Shown: one piece after another, positions 11,395 to 21,879 of the stretch
Layout of the letters: the number at the start of each line of letters is the position of its first letter
How positions within the stretch are numbered: the stretch's first letter is position 1
DNA from: Gigaspora margarita
Lineage: Eukaryota; Glomeromycota; Glomeromycetes; Diversisporales; Gigasporaceae
Direction: 5' to 3'
NCBI GenBank assembly: GCA_009809945.1
Contig: WTPW01000583.1
Location: forward strand, 79,598 to 143,597
DNA length: 64,000 nucleotides
The notes under the pieces: model-generated
Seen by the model: only the letters and a program-made list of their open reading frames with translations
Database searches by the model: none
Told to the model about the DNA's origin: nothing
Made by a program: the position numbers and the translations under genes

Positions 11395-12160
11395 TTAATT
11401 GCATGTTTTAGCGAATCCAAGAAGAAAAAAGGAAGTGGTTAGATGTAAATAAGGGAAAAAAAACTTACTCACCGTTCCTAATATTAACTTCACATTTTGG
11501 CTAAACTCGTTAATGACGCCATCCATAGCAAAGAGCTTAATATTAAACACCCAAGGTAACAAAGAACAGAAAATGACAGCACCTAAAGCAACGAAAGTCT
11601 GAAACCAACAACACTGAAATTTCTACAAGCAACAGTACAAAATGGCAAAAGCTCTAAATATTAATTGCACGTTTCAGTGAACCCAAGAAGAAAAAAGAAG
11701 TAGTTAGATGTAAATGAGGAAGAAAAAGAAAGAAAGAAGAGAAAGAAGAAAAAAAAAACTTACTAACCATTCCTGATGCTAACTCCACACTTTGGCAAAA
11801 CCCATTAATGACGCTATCCGTAGTAAAAATCTTAATATCGACAACACACAAGGTGACAAAGATCTGAAAATGACAGTACTGAAAGAAACAAAAGCCTGAA
11901 ACCAATGATACTAAAATTTCTACAAGCAACAGCATGTTTTAGCAAACCCAAGAAGAAAAAAGGAAGTGGTTAGATATAAATGAGAAAAAAAAAAAGAAAA
12001 AAAAATTTTTTTGACGACAATACCCAAGGTGACAAAAATCTGAAAATAACAGCACTGAAGCGACGAAGGCCTAAAACCAACAGTACCAAAATTTCCACAA
12101 GCAATGGTGCAAAATGACGAAAGACTGAATCTTCACAAAAGATGGCATCAAAATGACACA
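11395..12160. repeat. ~265-bp tandem repeat, three units
   Basis: Units start at about 11401, 11667 and 11932 with GCATGTTTTAGCGAATCCAA or a variant, followed by AAGAAGAAAAAAGGAAGTGG. The third unit has an internal deletion. Minus-strand open frames at 11654-11935 and 11970-12179 are products of the repeat and of A-rich runs, not genes. Confidence 0.7.
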
Positions 12161-12199
12161 AATAAGAAATAACAACCACAACGGCAAGCTAAGAGGGAA

Positions 12200-12560
12200 A
12201 AAACATATACTCACAAGATCCAAAAAAAATTTAATAATTACTTATTTCCAAGATCCCAGTTCTAATTTCCACTACCCGATGTTCTAGTAAAGAAAACCTA
12301 CAAAATAAAAAAAATATTAGTTCAAGAAACCAGAACAAACTAACAAAAAAAAAGTAAACCCCTACTTATCTTACAAGAAACAAAAAACAACCCCGTCTAT
12401 ATCAAAGGACCCAGTCCTAATATACACCACCCAGTTTTCAGCATTCCAGCGAGACAAGCCTACAAAAAAAATTAGTATTAGCTCAAAAAAAAATAAAAAA
12501 CAAAAGTGAAAAAAAATACCTATCTTGCAAAATAAAAAATAAAAAAAAATATGCAAATCT
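12200..12560. repeat. A-rich ~150-bp degenerate repeats
   Basis: Two related units share CCAGTTCTAATTTCCACTAC / CCAGTCCTAATATACACCAC, then a TTTTC-AGC-like word, then ACCTACAAA. A third relative lies at 20560-20830. No gene was seen. Confidence 0.45.
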
Positions 12561-13737
12561 ACTGATCTAGATCTAGTGCTAGATCTAAATCAGATTGGAG
12601 ATTGGGGATGAATCAACCTCGAATCTGGTACTAGTACTACTGGGTGGGAGATATATCTCCCAGAGAGATATATCTCTTGTAAGAGATGCCTATAATTTCC
12701 TTTTTTTTTATATAAAAATGTAAAAAAAAAAAAAATAGAAAATGCAAAATTTTGGCTTTCGTACAAATAAAAAAATCAAATTTTTAGAATTTTGTGCATC
12801 ATTTCTGTGCAATACTATGAAATTGTGTAAAATTTTAGTATATTGTACTATGAGATTGGGTGGTCATGTGATATAAATTTCATGCTGTGTTTACTTACCT
12901 GATTTTGAGTGATAGCTACCCAAAAAGTGTCCATAATAATATGTTCTCCACTGTACTATATGAAGAATATATATGATTTAACTCAATAGTTACTAGGAGA
13001 TAAGTTTCTATTTACTTGTATAAAATTGAATATTACCAATTTCAATTAATAGAAATTTTAAAACATAAATATAATTTATTAACTTTTACTTTTTTAAAAG
13101 TAATTTAATTTTAAACATTTATTATATCTTCATCATACATTAATTTATTTTTAATTAAAACTATGTTGTACACTTAATTATAAATTTAAAATTATTATTT
13201 AAAGGTATATCATATATGTAAACTGTTGCTTTAAGTTTGTGTACACTTTATAATAAATTTAAGTGTACATTATATAAAGTTTAAAGACAAAGATTATATA
13301 TATATATAACATTAGTATTCAGGGGTACTCTGGGTGGTCAACCTGCAGGTCACCTGTGTGTCAACCCATGGGTCACCCGTGGGTCAACCCACAGGTTACT
13401 CACAAAGAAAGAGAGAGAAAAAGAAGGAAGAGAGAAATAATGGGAGTGAGGGGTAAAAATAGAATATAACAGCTTTTTTTTTCAAATCCAATTTTTTTAA
13501 TTTTTAAAATTTTACTTTTTTTTTTTTTTTTTAGGATTAGACTACCTACTCGCGGATGACCTGTAGCAAAATTTTTTTGTTGCCTAGTATTTATCTGGGT
13601 CACCTAGATGACCTGCTCATGGGTAACCCGCCCATGAGTAACCTATAGCAGAATTTTTTTATTATCTAGTGTTCACTCAGATCACCCAGATAACCCAGAT
13701 TGGGATTTTTGTAACAGGTCAAAATACTACAATATAG

Positions 13738-14620
13738 CCCCTCTATCTTATAAAAGTAGAAGTACTATTTGACAAATTGGAATTGATTTTGTTGGATCTC
13801 TTCCTTCTACTTCTCAAGGAAATAAATATATAATTATTGTTATGGATTATATAACCAAATATCCTGAAGCTAAAGCTATATTAAATGCAACTGCTCAACA
13901 AAATGCTAATTTTATCTATGAAGACATTATTTGAAGACATGGATGCCCTAATTATATACTTTTTAATAGAGGTACACACTTTAATAATTTGCTTACTGAA
14001 GGATTAATGCAAAAATTCTAGATAAACACTTGTTAACTACTTCCTACTATTTATAAAAGAATGGATTAGTAGAATGTTTTAACAGAACATTGTGTGAATC
14101 TTTAGCCAAATTGGCTAATAACAATACAGAATGTGATAAATTAATACTCTTTGTTCTGTTCTCATATAGAAGCTCTAAGCATGCAGCTACCAAGTTTACA
14201 CCTTTCTTACTTACCTATAGGAGAGAACTAAAATTGTCTATTTTTGGTTCACAAGAAGTCTCAGAAGAAAATCTTTTAACAAGATTATATACTCTTGTGG
14301 AAGATTTACCTGCTTGCAAAGACCAAGCCAAGAAAAATGTTGAGAAATTTTAACAATAACAGAAGATCTACTGGAATAAGAAGATAAAGAAAGTTAAACA
14401 CCTATTTGAAAAAGAAGAACAGATATTATACTATGATGCTACTAGAGATAAACATTTTATAGACAAATTATTACCAAAATAGAAAGGCTCCTATTTTATC
14501 TCTAGTAAAGTAGCACAGTATGTTTACAAGCTTCATACCATGAATAGACAAATCTTAGATACACCAATTAATGTCTATTTACTAAAAAAATACTATATCC
14601 GTCAAATATAAGACCCATAA
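13738..14620 (+). pseudogene. Gypsy integrase catalytic core and C-terminal part
   Basis: The frame reads QIGIDFVGSLP and then IIIVMDYITKYPEA, which is the first catalytic Asp region of the rve/DDE integrase core. RHGCPNYILFNRGTHF follows, where the second catalytic Asp of the usual DRG..F motif appears as Asn. The Glu region is damaged by stops near 14020-14075. From 14090 to 14353 the frame is open and includes a run like the core's C-terminal end (FVLFSYRSSKHAATKFTPF). After it, a stretch with YYDATRDKHF resembles the linker to a chromo- or SH3-like end. At least four in-frame stops and a missing Asp show it is dead. Confidence 0.8.
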
Positions 14621-14646
14621 TCATTATATAGAACATTTGTTTTTTT

Positions 14647-14919
14647 TTGTTTTTTATTTATACTTTTTTTTTCTCTACTATATTTAGTAACTTTAAGGAT
14701 GACAATAGTATTGATTTAATTTTACAGGAATTGTCTAAAACAGAGCCAGCTGACATTTATGTTGAACCCTCCCCTTATTGCCAATGGGACAAAACGAAAA
14801 ATAAAGTTCAAAAAGTATATCAAACTTTACGAAATACTGCAAGACTCAGAAATAATGAAGTTAAGCATATTAGAACTCTGGTTTATGTCTACTATTTAGG
14901 AGAACTATTAGAGACCTAA
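14647..14919 (+). CDS. Short ORF 3' of the gypsy integrase, unassigned
   Basis: An open frame of 90 codons encodes a Phe-rich start, then a mixed-composition stretch with LSKTEPADIYVEPSPY and RTLVYVYYLGELLE. The frame continues past its stop with further protein-like sequence (LANFLTKHYKIAS) to about 15040. I know no domain for it. Its place between integrase and probable LTR suggests an extra retrotransposon ORF. The open part probably begins near 14690 rather than at the Phe-rich Met. It could equally be a remnant of a longer protein. Confidence 0.4.
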   Translation: MFFIYTFFFSTIFSNFKDDNSIDLILQELSKTEPADIYVEPSPYCQWDKTKNKVQKVYQTLRNTARLRNNEVKHIRTLVYVYYLGELLET

Positions 14920-15369
14920 CATAAGACACCTGCTCAATGAATGGTTTTAGCTAATTTTCTAACCAAACATTATAAAATCGCATCTACATGCACTTACAAG
15001 ATATTTTCACAACATGGCATAGAGGCTATTTATAAAACAAAGTTCTTGGTTCTATTCAACATTCCAATACTTTATACCACAGACCTTATCTTTCTTTATT
15101 GAGTTCTCATAGAAATTTGAAAATAAGTCCAGGAGAATATTAATCTATAGAAATTGCTATAAAACACAAAATCGACCATAACTATTGCTCTAGTAATCAG
15201 AATAATATGAAACAACTACCATTAGAATCAGCTCATTGAGATGATTATAACGAGCTATAATTCATCTTTGTATAACTACTAATTGTGAGAATGGATCTAT
15301 TGAAGATTTATTCTTAAATAAACTTTCTGATTGGCTAGGCAATTGCTGCAGGCAAAAATGAAAGATATG

Positions 15370-15705
15370 ACAGATCTATCAGACAACATTTTTATAGCAG
15401 ATATATTATATATTTTATTTATCCAATATATATCATTTATTACATATATTATATTTATTTTAGTTAAACTATATATTTTATTAATAGTAATTGTAGCATA
15501 TATTACATATATGTCAGATATAGACCATTATATTTGTAAAAAACCAAAAAGTATAAAAGCCTCGATATGGACCTCAAGTTCAACATTGCATCTTCATACA
15601 CTTTCAATAAATAAAACAACTATTTATCACGCAAATTAAACAGTTACTGTATCTTCATATACTTTTAATTGTTGCCTCTTTCATAATTGCAAATTGCCCC
15701 AAATC
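15370..15705 (+). repeat. Probable 3' LTR
   Basis: A purine-rich tract (AAAAATGAAAGATA) precedes a TG start. About 180 bp inside is AGTATAAAAGCC, a TATA-like promoter. Then come TCTTCATACACTTTC and AATAAATAAAAC, which could be the transcript start and polyadenylation signals, with a second TCTTCATATACTTTT downstream. No 5' LTR is visible, so the edges are not fixed. The 15331-15639 open frame is a by-product of AT-rich sequence. Confidence 0.45.
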
Positions 15706-17264
15706 TTCTTTGTTAAGTTTTATAAAAAACACCTTTTAACTTAGATATATCACAGTAACAAGTAAGGTTACACAAAGTGTTTACTGTCTAAGGTCACTCT
15801 AGTTACCTAATATCTTTAAAAAAAGTATATATTGAATAACAATACTAAAGATTTAAAGTTTTCTTTTTTTGAAAAAAAGTCAGATCAGTTCGATTTTTAT
15901 GCTACAAATGCTAATTTATCAGTTGATCAAGATATCATGCAGATTAGATAAATAAATTTTTACTATAAAATTTGAGTAATCAATGCTCATATAAAATTGT
16001 TAATTTCATAAAAAATTGCAATAGTAGGACATTTTAATTATCACTTTTAGGGTTTCATAAAAAGAAACTATATTCTGGATACATAAACAATTTAGCAATA
16101 CAAATACTTTATTATTCCTATATTTAAAGTAAGAAAAAATAATAAATTTAAAAAGAATCATATCTTCAAAGTTGCTCTTTTGTTTTATAATCTATAGTAT
16201 AGAGAGTCAAAAGCATATAACAGATAAAGTTTCTACTACAAAAACAAAGTTGCTAGTAAAACTTTTGCAATAAGATTTTAACAAAAACATGTTAACTTGC
16301 AAGACCATTAATACTGATTTCTCTTGAATAAAAGACTTGGAACTGAGGAAAAGAAGAATGATATATTAACTTCTTTTGCTCTTGAAATAATAAACTTGGA
16401 TTAGAAAGAAGAAAAATATCTCATTGACTAGGATCTTAGAAAGAAACGTGTTAGCTAGTGTATTTTGTAAGAACTTAACTGATTTCAGCAAAATTCTTAG
16501 CATACTTCTAGCATTTAAATCTAAATGGAGCTAACCATAACAATTCATTTAATATCAATTTTAGAAGCATATTTAACATGTTATTCTGCTCTGTAAGAAA
16601 AGTAGTATGGGTAATAGTAGGGTTGGTATCAGGAATGCTTGAAATGGCACAGATTATATAGTATATACAGGAACATTTCATGGAATAGCACAGTAAAAAT
16701 GGTTCAGACATTATAGCATAGGGTGGCACATAATATCATATTATATGAAATTGTGCATTCAGACAGCACATATGTATATGTTATATACCTATTGGCTCAT
16801 GATATATATTGGCTTGTTTCATGAAGAGCAAAAGATCAGTAAGTGATATTTTTTTAAAAAAGAGCAATATCTTATGTTTTTACTAATGAAGCTACCCTGT
16901 GAGTCTTAACAAATAAAATTTCTTACAAAATTTTACTTTATATGCAGTTAGCTTGTTTATTTTATATTGATTACTTCTGTAAATTTATGTTTTAATTATT
17001 AATCTACATCATTATTACAGTGGTACTTGAATTTATATTCATTACCATACCAAACCTCATGATGATTTGACTAGTAAATTGCTGCAAAACTTGAGCCATT
17101 TATGGTTCATTTAGTATGAGCATATGGTCCCATACAGTTTATAGAATCTGTACTAATCTGAACTATACCTGTACAAATCCAGATTATAACTTGTACCAAA
17201 AAGACCTATGGCTATCTGACAAAACCCTTGGTCCAATTTTCTTATAGAGCTGTTTATATTTAGG
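15706..17264. other. Gene-free AT-rich stretch
   Basis: No gene, strong inverted repeat or TSD was seen. Minus-strand open frames at 16508-16729 and 17153-17356 have no recognisable motif, and the second runs across the edge of the element at 17273. Confidence 0.5.
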
Positions 17265-17411
17265 ACCCAGACTAGGGTTGTTAGGTGGTAAATTACCATC
17301 GGTAATTTACGGTAATTTACCAGGTAATTTACCAAAAATGTGGTAAATTTACTCATATATATATTAAAAAATATTAAGTCTACAATAAGTTATTTTGCAT
17401 TTATGCATATA

Positions 17412-17583
17412 CAGTCAGAACTCCCTAAATGCAACCCCCTAAATGCAATATCTCTCTAAATGCAACTTTAAATTCTGGCCCAAATATATTTCTAATCTCT
17501 ATAAATGCAATTTTTCTTATTGCTCTCTAAATGCAAGCCATTAAAAGTTTGGCCCATGACTTGCATTTAGAGTGGTCAGACTG
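17412..17583. mobile_element. 172-bp TA-flanked MITE with CAGTC ends
   Basis: The ends are CAGTCAGAACTCCCTAAATG and, reversed, CAGTCTGACCACTCTAAATG, with TA on each side. The word TAAATGCAA occurs six times inside. The start CAGTC and TA target fit the Tc1/mariner/pogo group. A related CAGACCTCCCTATAGTC end is at about 19530. Confidence 0.7.
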
Positions 17584-17656
17584 TATATGTGGTAAATAAA
17601 TATTTATACTTTTGATAAATTTTCACTAATCATAAAATAATATACATTATTCTTAA

Positions 17657-18529
17657 AGGTAGAGTGTATGATGTCATTTTTATTATGAAACTTATTGTTA
17701 TAATTTTTAGTAATACAAAATGTCTAATTAATATATTATCAAATATTCTACAGTATGGGACAGCAAAAAACATCTAATTTTTTTGCAATTGTATAAAGTC
17801 TTATAACTTCATAAAAAATAATTATTTTAAAAATCCCTCTTACAAATTTATTGCTTTATTTTGTCAGGTAAGTTTTAATTCTTCTATACTGAACTAGGAG
17901 GCTTCTCATGACAAATTTGTAAAACAGATTTTTAATATCTTGCTTTTTACAAGAGTTATAAAAGATCAAATTTTGGTAATTTTAATAGTAAAACAGAAAT
18001 TTGGTGCAAAGAAATTACCTAATCACATTAATGCTAGTCATGTGCAAACGATTTTATTAGTTAATACTCATTAGTAAAAAATTAATTTTGGTACGTTAAT
18101 AAAAATTAACCAATTAGAAGTTGTGTTATATAAACCAAATTTGGCACTTTAATAAATTAGCCAATCAGAAGTTGTGTTATATAACCTAAATTTGGCACCT
18201 CCTAAAAAAATTGGATGTTTCTTGCTATCCCGTACTGTAGATTTTTTATTTACTATCAAAAACTGGTTTTAAACTTGTTTTCTGTTGCAAAAAAATAATC
18301 TGTTGCAACTATCGCTAACTTGACATATTTTTTTAAAAAATTAGAATATAAAATATTAAATTTTTTGCTCGTAAATGAAAATTTGGACATTAAAAATATG
18401 ATAAATGTAATTTTTTATGATGCAAACAAAGTGCATTTTTATTTAACCATAGTAGCAAGTTTTTGTATGCTGTGCTAGATAATATGACAATTTTGCTATT
18501 ATTGAAAATGATCAAAATACACTCTACCC
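17657..18529. mobile_element. TTAA-flanked element, ~870 bp
   Basis: TTAA lies at both ends (17653-17656 and 18530-18533). Inverted ends are AGGTAGAGTGTATGATGTCA and, reversed, GGGTAGAGTGTATTTTGATC. A TTAA target fits piggyBac-like transposition, but no transposase is present and the first bases are not the usual CCC. A larger TTAA-flanked element with GGGTAGG ends is at 50144-56057. Confidence 0.65.
17751..18237. mobile_element. 487-bp TA-flanked element, CAGTATGGGAC ends
   Basis: The ends are CAGTATGGGACAGCAAAAAA and, reversed, CAGTACGGGATAGCAAGAAA, followed on both sides by CATCTAATTTTTTT-like sequence, about 36 bp of arm. TA flanks both ends. It is third in the stack inside 17273-18817. 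Inside are two direct copies of ATTAGCCAATCAGAAGTTGT. Confidence 0.8.
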
Positions 18530-18825
18530 TTAATAATGTGTTAACTTCAAAGATAAAATTTGCTTTATGCTAATCTTAATTACATAATAATAAATATTTT
18601 ATTTTAAATTAGAAACTGAACAATAAAAAATTTTATCTATTATGTAATAATCAAAAATGTATTTTGTAAAAATATACTTTAAAGTTGTATTTGTATATAT
18701 AATTTTTGATAAATTTATATCTTTAAAATAACTAAAGGTAAATTTACTGGTAATTTACCAAATTGTCTGATAAATTTACCAAAAAATTTTAAAAATTATA
18801 GTAAATTAACAACCTTGACCCAGAC

Positions 18826-19350
18826 ATCTCTCAACTGGGTTTTGGCCAATTTTGATCTAATTTGCTAAAAATGACAAAATTACATTTTGTTAAATAACTC
18901 TTGATCCAGTAATTAAAATTGAATGAACTTTTTTTGTTAGACGCATCTTACTGAGAGCTTCATTTTAAAAAAATTTTATTCAAATTGGACCACTGAATGC
19001 CAATATTATTGCCAAAAACTGTTTTTTTTTGCTTTTCAAATTTCAGAGATTTTTGCTAAAATGTGTAATTTACTAGATATCCATGTTTTATGGACGATTT
19101 GAAGTGTTTTTTTTTATTATTTTTGTATTAGAATAGTAATGTTAGGATTCCAAATGCTCAAGTTATTTTTAATATTTATTAAGAATGCATAAAGAATTAT
19201 AATAAACAAAATCAAAGAAAAAATTTTTATATATTCATATTTATTTATATAGTTCTTGTCTTCAACAAGAAAGAAAAAAATAATTAGAAATAATAAATGC
19301 TTTTATTTGAATAAAAATGGATCTTACCAAAGAATAAAATTTTAATTTAT
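18826..19350. other. Gene-free stretch with a decayed GATCTACT module
   Basis: About 18890-19130 contains a diverged copy of the module of the 7334-8066 palindrome (AACTCTTGATCCAGTAATT, then GCATCTTACTGAGA). Nothing else was recognised. Confidence 0.4.
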
Positions 19351-19470
19351 TATATTCAAAAAGAAACAAAAATTTTTAAAAATGAATTTTTTATATTCAA
19401 AAAGAAACAAAAATTTTTAAAAATGAATTTTTTATATTCAAAAAGAAACAAAAATATTTAAAAATGAATA
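19351..19470. repeat. 41-bp tandem repeat, three units
   Basis: Units begin TATATTCAAAAAGAAACAAA at 19351, 19392 and 19433. The first two are identical as read and the third has one change and ends early. Near identity implies recent expansion. Confidence 0.9.
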
Positions 19471-19529
19471 AATGCTTTGGTTTAATAAAAATGGATCTTG
19501 CTAAAGAATAGGAATTGAAATAATTATAG

Positions 19530-20280
19530 TCAGACCTCCCTATAGTCACACTCCATATAGTCACACCTCTATTTAAGCACCTGATTTTGTGTGATGGACT
19601 TAAAATATAGTAAAAAACCTCATTATAGTCCAAATCGCTTATAATCACTATCACTATAAAAGTTTGATTTTTTAACAATTTTATTAATAAAAAACTCTCA
19701 TTATAGTCACCAATTTTTAACTAAATATGGATTATAAACTCTGATTGGCCAATATTTATATTCACGTATATTTAAAATTATCTATTAAAGCTTCTTAAGG
19801 TTTGACAGCAAATAACTTTTGATCCTATAACCCAATTTGGATAAAACAACTACCAAAATGTTTGTCTCAATGAGACAATTCTAATGAGCCCAAAATCATT
19901 AAAATCGAATCACACACTCCTGAATCGTTAAGGATTTGTATCACTTTACATGTTTAAGAATTGATTAAATTTAAACATCTGAGTGAAATCTTTAATAATC
20001 TTAGCATTTGTAATTAAATTTGGATGGTTTTGGACTCTTTAGAATCGTCTCATTGATTCAAACACTCTGGTATTTGTTTCATCCAAATTGGGTACTAGAT
20101 TATATTTTTTAATAGTATTTCAAATATATGCAAATATATTATTTATTGGCCTTTGATCACATGACATAATGAGGTATTTTATTTATAGTCACACCTCTAT
20201 ACAATCACCAAAATAGGGTGTGATGGACTTGGTAATTATAGAAAGGGATGACTATAATTTTATTAAAACCAAATTTTTGT
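19530..20280. repeat. TATAGTCACACCTCTAT repeats around a foldback
   Basis: TATAGTCACACCTCTAT followed by GTGTGATGGACTT occurs near 19550 and again near 20180 in the same orientation. Between them, 19805-20118 is an inverted repeat of the GATCTACT module (TTTGATCCTATAACCCAATT against AATTGGGTACTAGATTATAT). The arrangement suggests a foldback inserted in an older TA-flanked element. Confidence 0.5.
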
Positions 20281-20884
20281 CAAAAAATAATTAAAACTGA
20301 ATAATTGTCTTTGTTTTGAATCAAAATGAATCTTGCCAAAGAATAGGAATTGAAGTTTTTATACAATATTTTAATAACTAATTTTTATCAAAAAATAATT
20401 AGAAATAAATAAAAACTTTATTTGAATAAAAGTGAATCTTGCCAAAAAATAGAAACTAAAATTTTACAAAATATTTAAAATAAATTTTTGTCAAAAATAA
20501 TTAGATCTTGTCAAAGAATAAGAATTAAAATTTAATTAACTAGCAAAACCACTTATCTTACAAAATCTGGTCCTAATCCCTTTACCCACTCATTTTAAAT
20601 AAAGCAACCTATGAAAGAAAGTTAGAATTGGTTTAAATAAAGAAAAAATGCAAAACAAAAAAAAAATACCTTATTTTACAAGTTGCCAGTTCTAATTACA
20701 ACACAGTTTTCTAGCAAAGTAACCCTACAAAGAAAGCTCTGCTCTAAAGCAAAATAGACAATGTAAAGCAAATCAAAGTAAATCTAAATAAAAGAAAAAA
20801 AAGAAATCCTTATTAGCAAAGATTGCAATACATATATCAGATATTAAAAACAGTTTTTTCTAATTTTCAGCACAATGGGTCTAA
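20281..20884. repeat. Degenerate AT-rich repeats
   Basis: Variants of AATCTTGCCAAAGAATAGGA recur at about 20330, 20440 and 20510 and also at 19310 and 19500. At 20560-20830 there are two units resembling the CCAGTTCTAATT repeats of 12200-12560. No gene was seen. Confidence 0.5.
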
Positions 20885-21045
20885 CAGTGTTGGCAAAATG
20901 ACAAATATGACTTTTTTATGACAAATAAATGACTGCCAAATTTTATAAAATATTATAAAATAATAACAAAATAATAGTTTTTATGACAAAAATGACATAT
21001 TTTTATGACATTCAACTCTGTAATTTTGTCAAATTGCCAACTATG
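20885..21045. mobile_element. 161-bp hAT-like MITE
   Basis: The TSD GGGTCTAA is exact (20877-20884 and 21046-21053). The ends are CAGTGTTGGCAAAATGACAA and, reversed, CATAGTTGGCAATTTGACAA. The AT-rich interior repeats ATGACA words. It is a complete small non-autonomous element. Confidence 0.85.
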
Positions 21046-21053
21046 GGGTCTAA

Positions 21054-21578
21054 TATACCAACTTATTAAAGATGCATTTCACTAAAAGTTCTCACTCATG
21101 TGCATCTAATAAGCTATTTTTCACAGTAAGATCTTGAAAACTCCAAAAGAATCATGTGAAAGAAGGCAAAATAATTGTCTATTTTAAAGGAGTTGCATAT
21201 TACTGAGTAATGTTAGTTTTTCATGTACTTTATACCATTTGACTTGTTAAAGTCCCAGTAACTTATTTGTTTTAAGGATCATTATTTGTTATAACTAAAA
21301 CTTTGAAAAAAAATTTTAAAAACGTGATTTTATAGATTTGTGTACTTATGAAAATTATATAATAAAAAATCAAATATGACATTTTGATTGACTGTTATTG
21401 ATGATATATATTTACTTAGAATAATCTTGAAATTTAGTAGATTCTAAATAAGACTTTAAGATTTTACAAAATTTTTGTGATGGAACAAACCCCTGAAATA
21501 TACATAGATAGGTCAGGTCAGAGAATGTATCACTATCATAAACAAATTCAATGAAGTAAGATTTGAATTTGCATATTA
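21054..21578. other. Gene-free AT-rich stretch
   Basis: No open frame, inverted repeat or recognisable family was seen. It is the flank just beyond the LINE 3' tail. Confidence 0.5.
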
Positions 21579-21879
21579 TTTTAATAAATTATTATTTTTT
21601 TTATTTCTTTGATGATCTTGCTAGAGCTTAACTAAGATAGCCATGTACAATTTAACTAGAAATTATTTATACTATGCCCTTATTATATAAGCCTAACATT
21701 ACCCAGCTGCTTTTGTGAGTGCCCAGATATGACCTGTCACACCAGCCCCTAAGAGCTGGGTCTCAATGTCAAAACTGTTAAAAACTAATCCAGTAGGGTT
21801 TCTTACCAGTTCGAATATACTTTCTGATTAGGCATAAGAATGTATCCATTTTGCTATTCTTCATTAAAATCTGCATATT
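21579..21879 (-). repeat. LINE 3' UTR and A-rich tail
   Basis: On the minus strand, a stretch running from GAGACCCAGCTCTTAGGGGC through GCAGCTGGGTAATGTTAGGC leads to CATCAAAGAAATAAAAAAAA. Nearly the same sequence, also ending in an A-rich tail, is at 32335-32610. The shared 3' end marks a LINE family signature that its reverse transcriptase would recognise. Confidence 0.7.

Larger units (their letters stand above)
9569..12692. mobile_element. Inverted-repeat element with GGCATCTC ends
   Basis: The left end has AAGCATCTCCGCGAGAGATA and the right end, reversed, TAGGCATCTCTTACAAGAGA. Both then run into repeated GAGATATATCTCC words. No convincing TSD was seen, so the class is open. It holds the elements at 9794-10518 and 10601-11333 and the tandem repeats at 11395-12160. 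It carries no recognisable transposase. Confidence 0.6.
5351..12953. mobile_element. Tc1/mariner-like element, interrupted
   Basis: The ends are CAGTAGGGGACATATTATTG at the left and, reversed, CAGTGGAGAACATATTATTA at the right, each followed by the TA target dinucleotide (5349-5350 and 12954-12955). The inverted arms run about 220 bp, including a match near ATCGCTCAAAATCGGGTAAG. Between them lie two transposase fragments (5816-6047 and 9237-9560) with the start-side fragment on the left, so the element reads on the plus strand. Two later elements (6048-9236 and about 9569-12692) inflated it. The terminal part of the transposase is missing, so it cannot move itself. Confidence 0.85.
4741..13729. 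mobile_element. hAT-like 9-kb element (outer shell of the nest)
   Basis: An exact 8-bp TSD, CAATATAG, flanks it (4733-4740 and 13730-13737). The ends are TAGTGTTCTGAC at the left and, reversed, TAGTATTTTGAC at the right. Inside the ends are GGTCACC/GGGTGACC-rich tracts on both sides and longer diverged arms to about 5340 and from about 12960. An 8-bp TSD with such ends fits the hAT superfamily. No transposase of its own was found; most of its length is later insertions (5034-5188 and 5351-12953). Without them it would be about 1.2 kb. Confidence 0.85.
4368..15705 (+). mobile_element. Ty3/gypsy-type retrotransposon, decayed, interrupted
   Basis: The recognisable order is integrase zinc-binding region (4400-4740), integrase core (13738-14360), an integrase C-terminal stretch (to about 14620), a separate ORF (14647-14919) and a probable 3' LTR (about 15370-15705). 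A 9-kb element at 4741-13729 splits the integrase. Several in-frame stops make it non-autonomous. No 5' LTR, gag, reverse transcriptase or RNase H was recognised, so the left part is either lost or too decayed to see. Ty3/gypsy assignment rests on the HHCC-integrase architecture and on wording of the core that matches fungal gypsy integrases. Confidence 0.75.
17273..18817. mobile_element. hAT-like element, 1.5 kb, with nested elements
   Basis: The TSD ACCCAGAC is exact (17265-17272 and 18818-18825). The ends are TAGGGTTGTTAGGTGG and, reversed, CAAGGTTGTTAATTTAC, followed on both sides by clusters of GGTAATTTACC. It has no transposase. Later insertions inside it are a MITE (17412-17583) and a TTAA-flanked element (17657-18529) that itself holds a TA-flanked element (17751-18237). 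Confidence 0.85.

Noticed and set aside
19397..19678. 93-codon minus-strand frame
   Set aside because: A large part is the 41-bp tandem repeat, whose unit does not keep a codon frame, and no motif is present.
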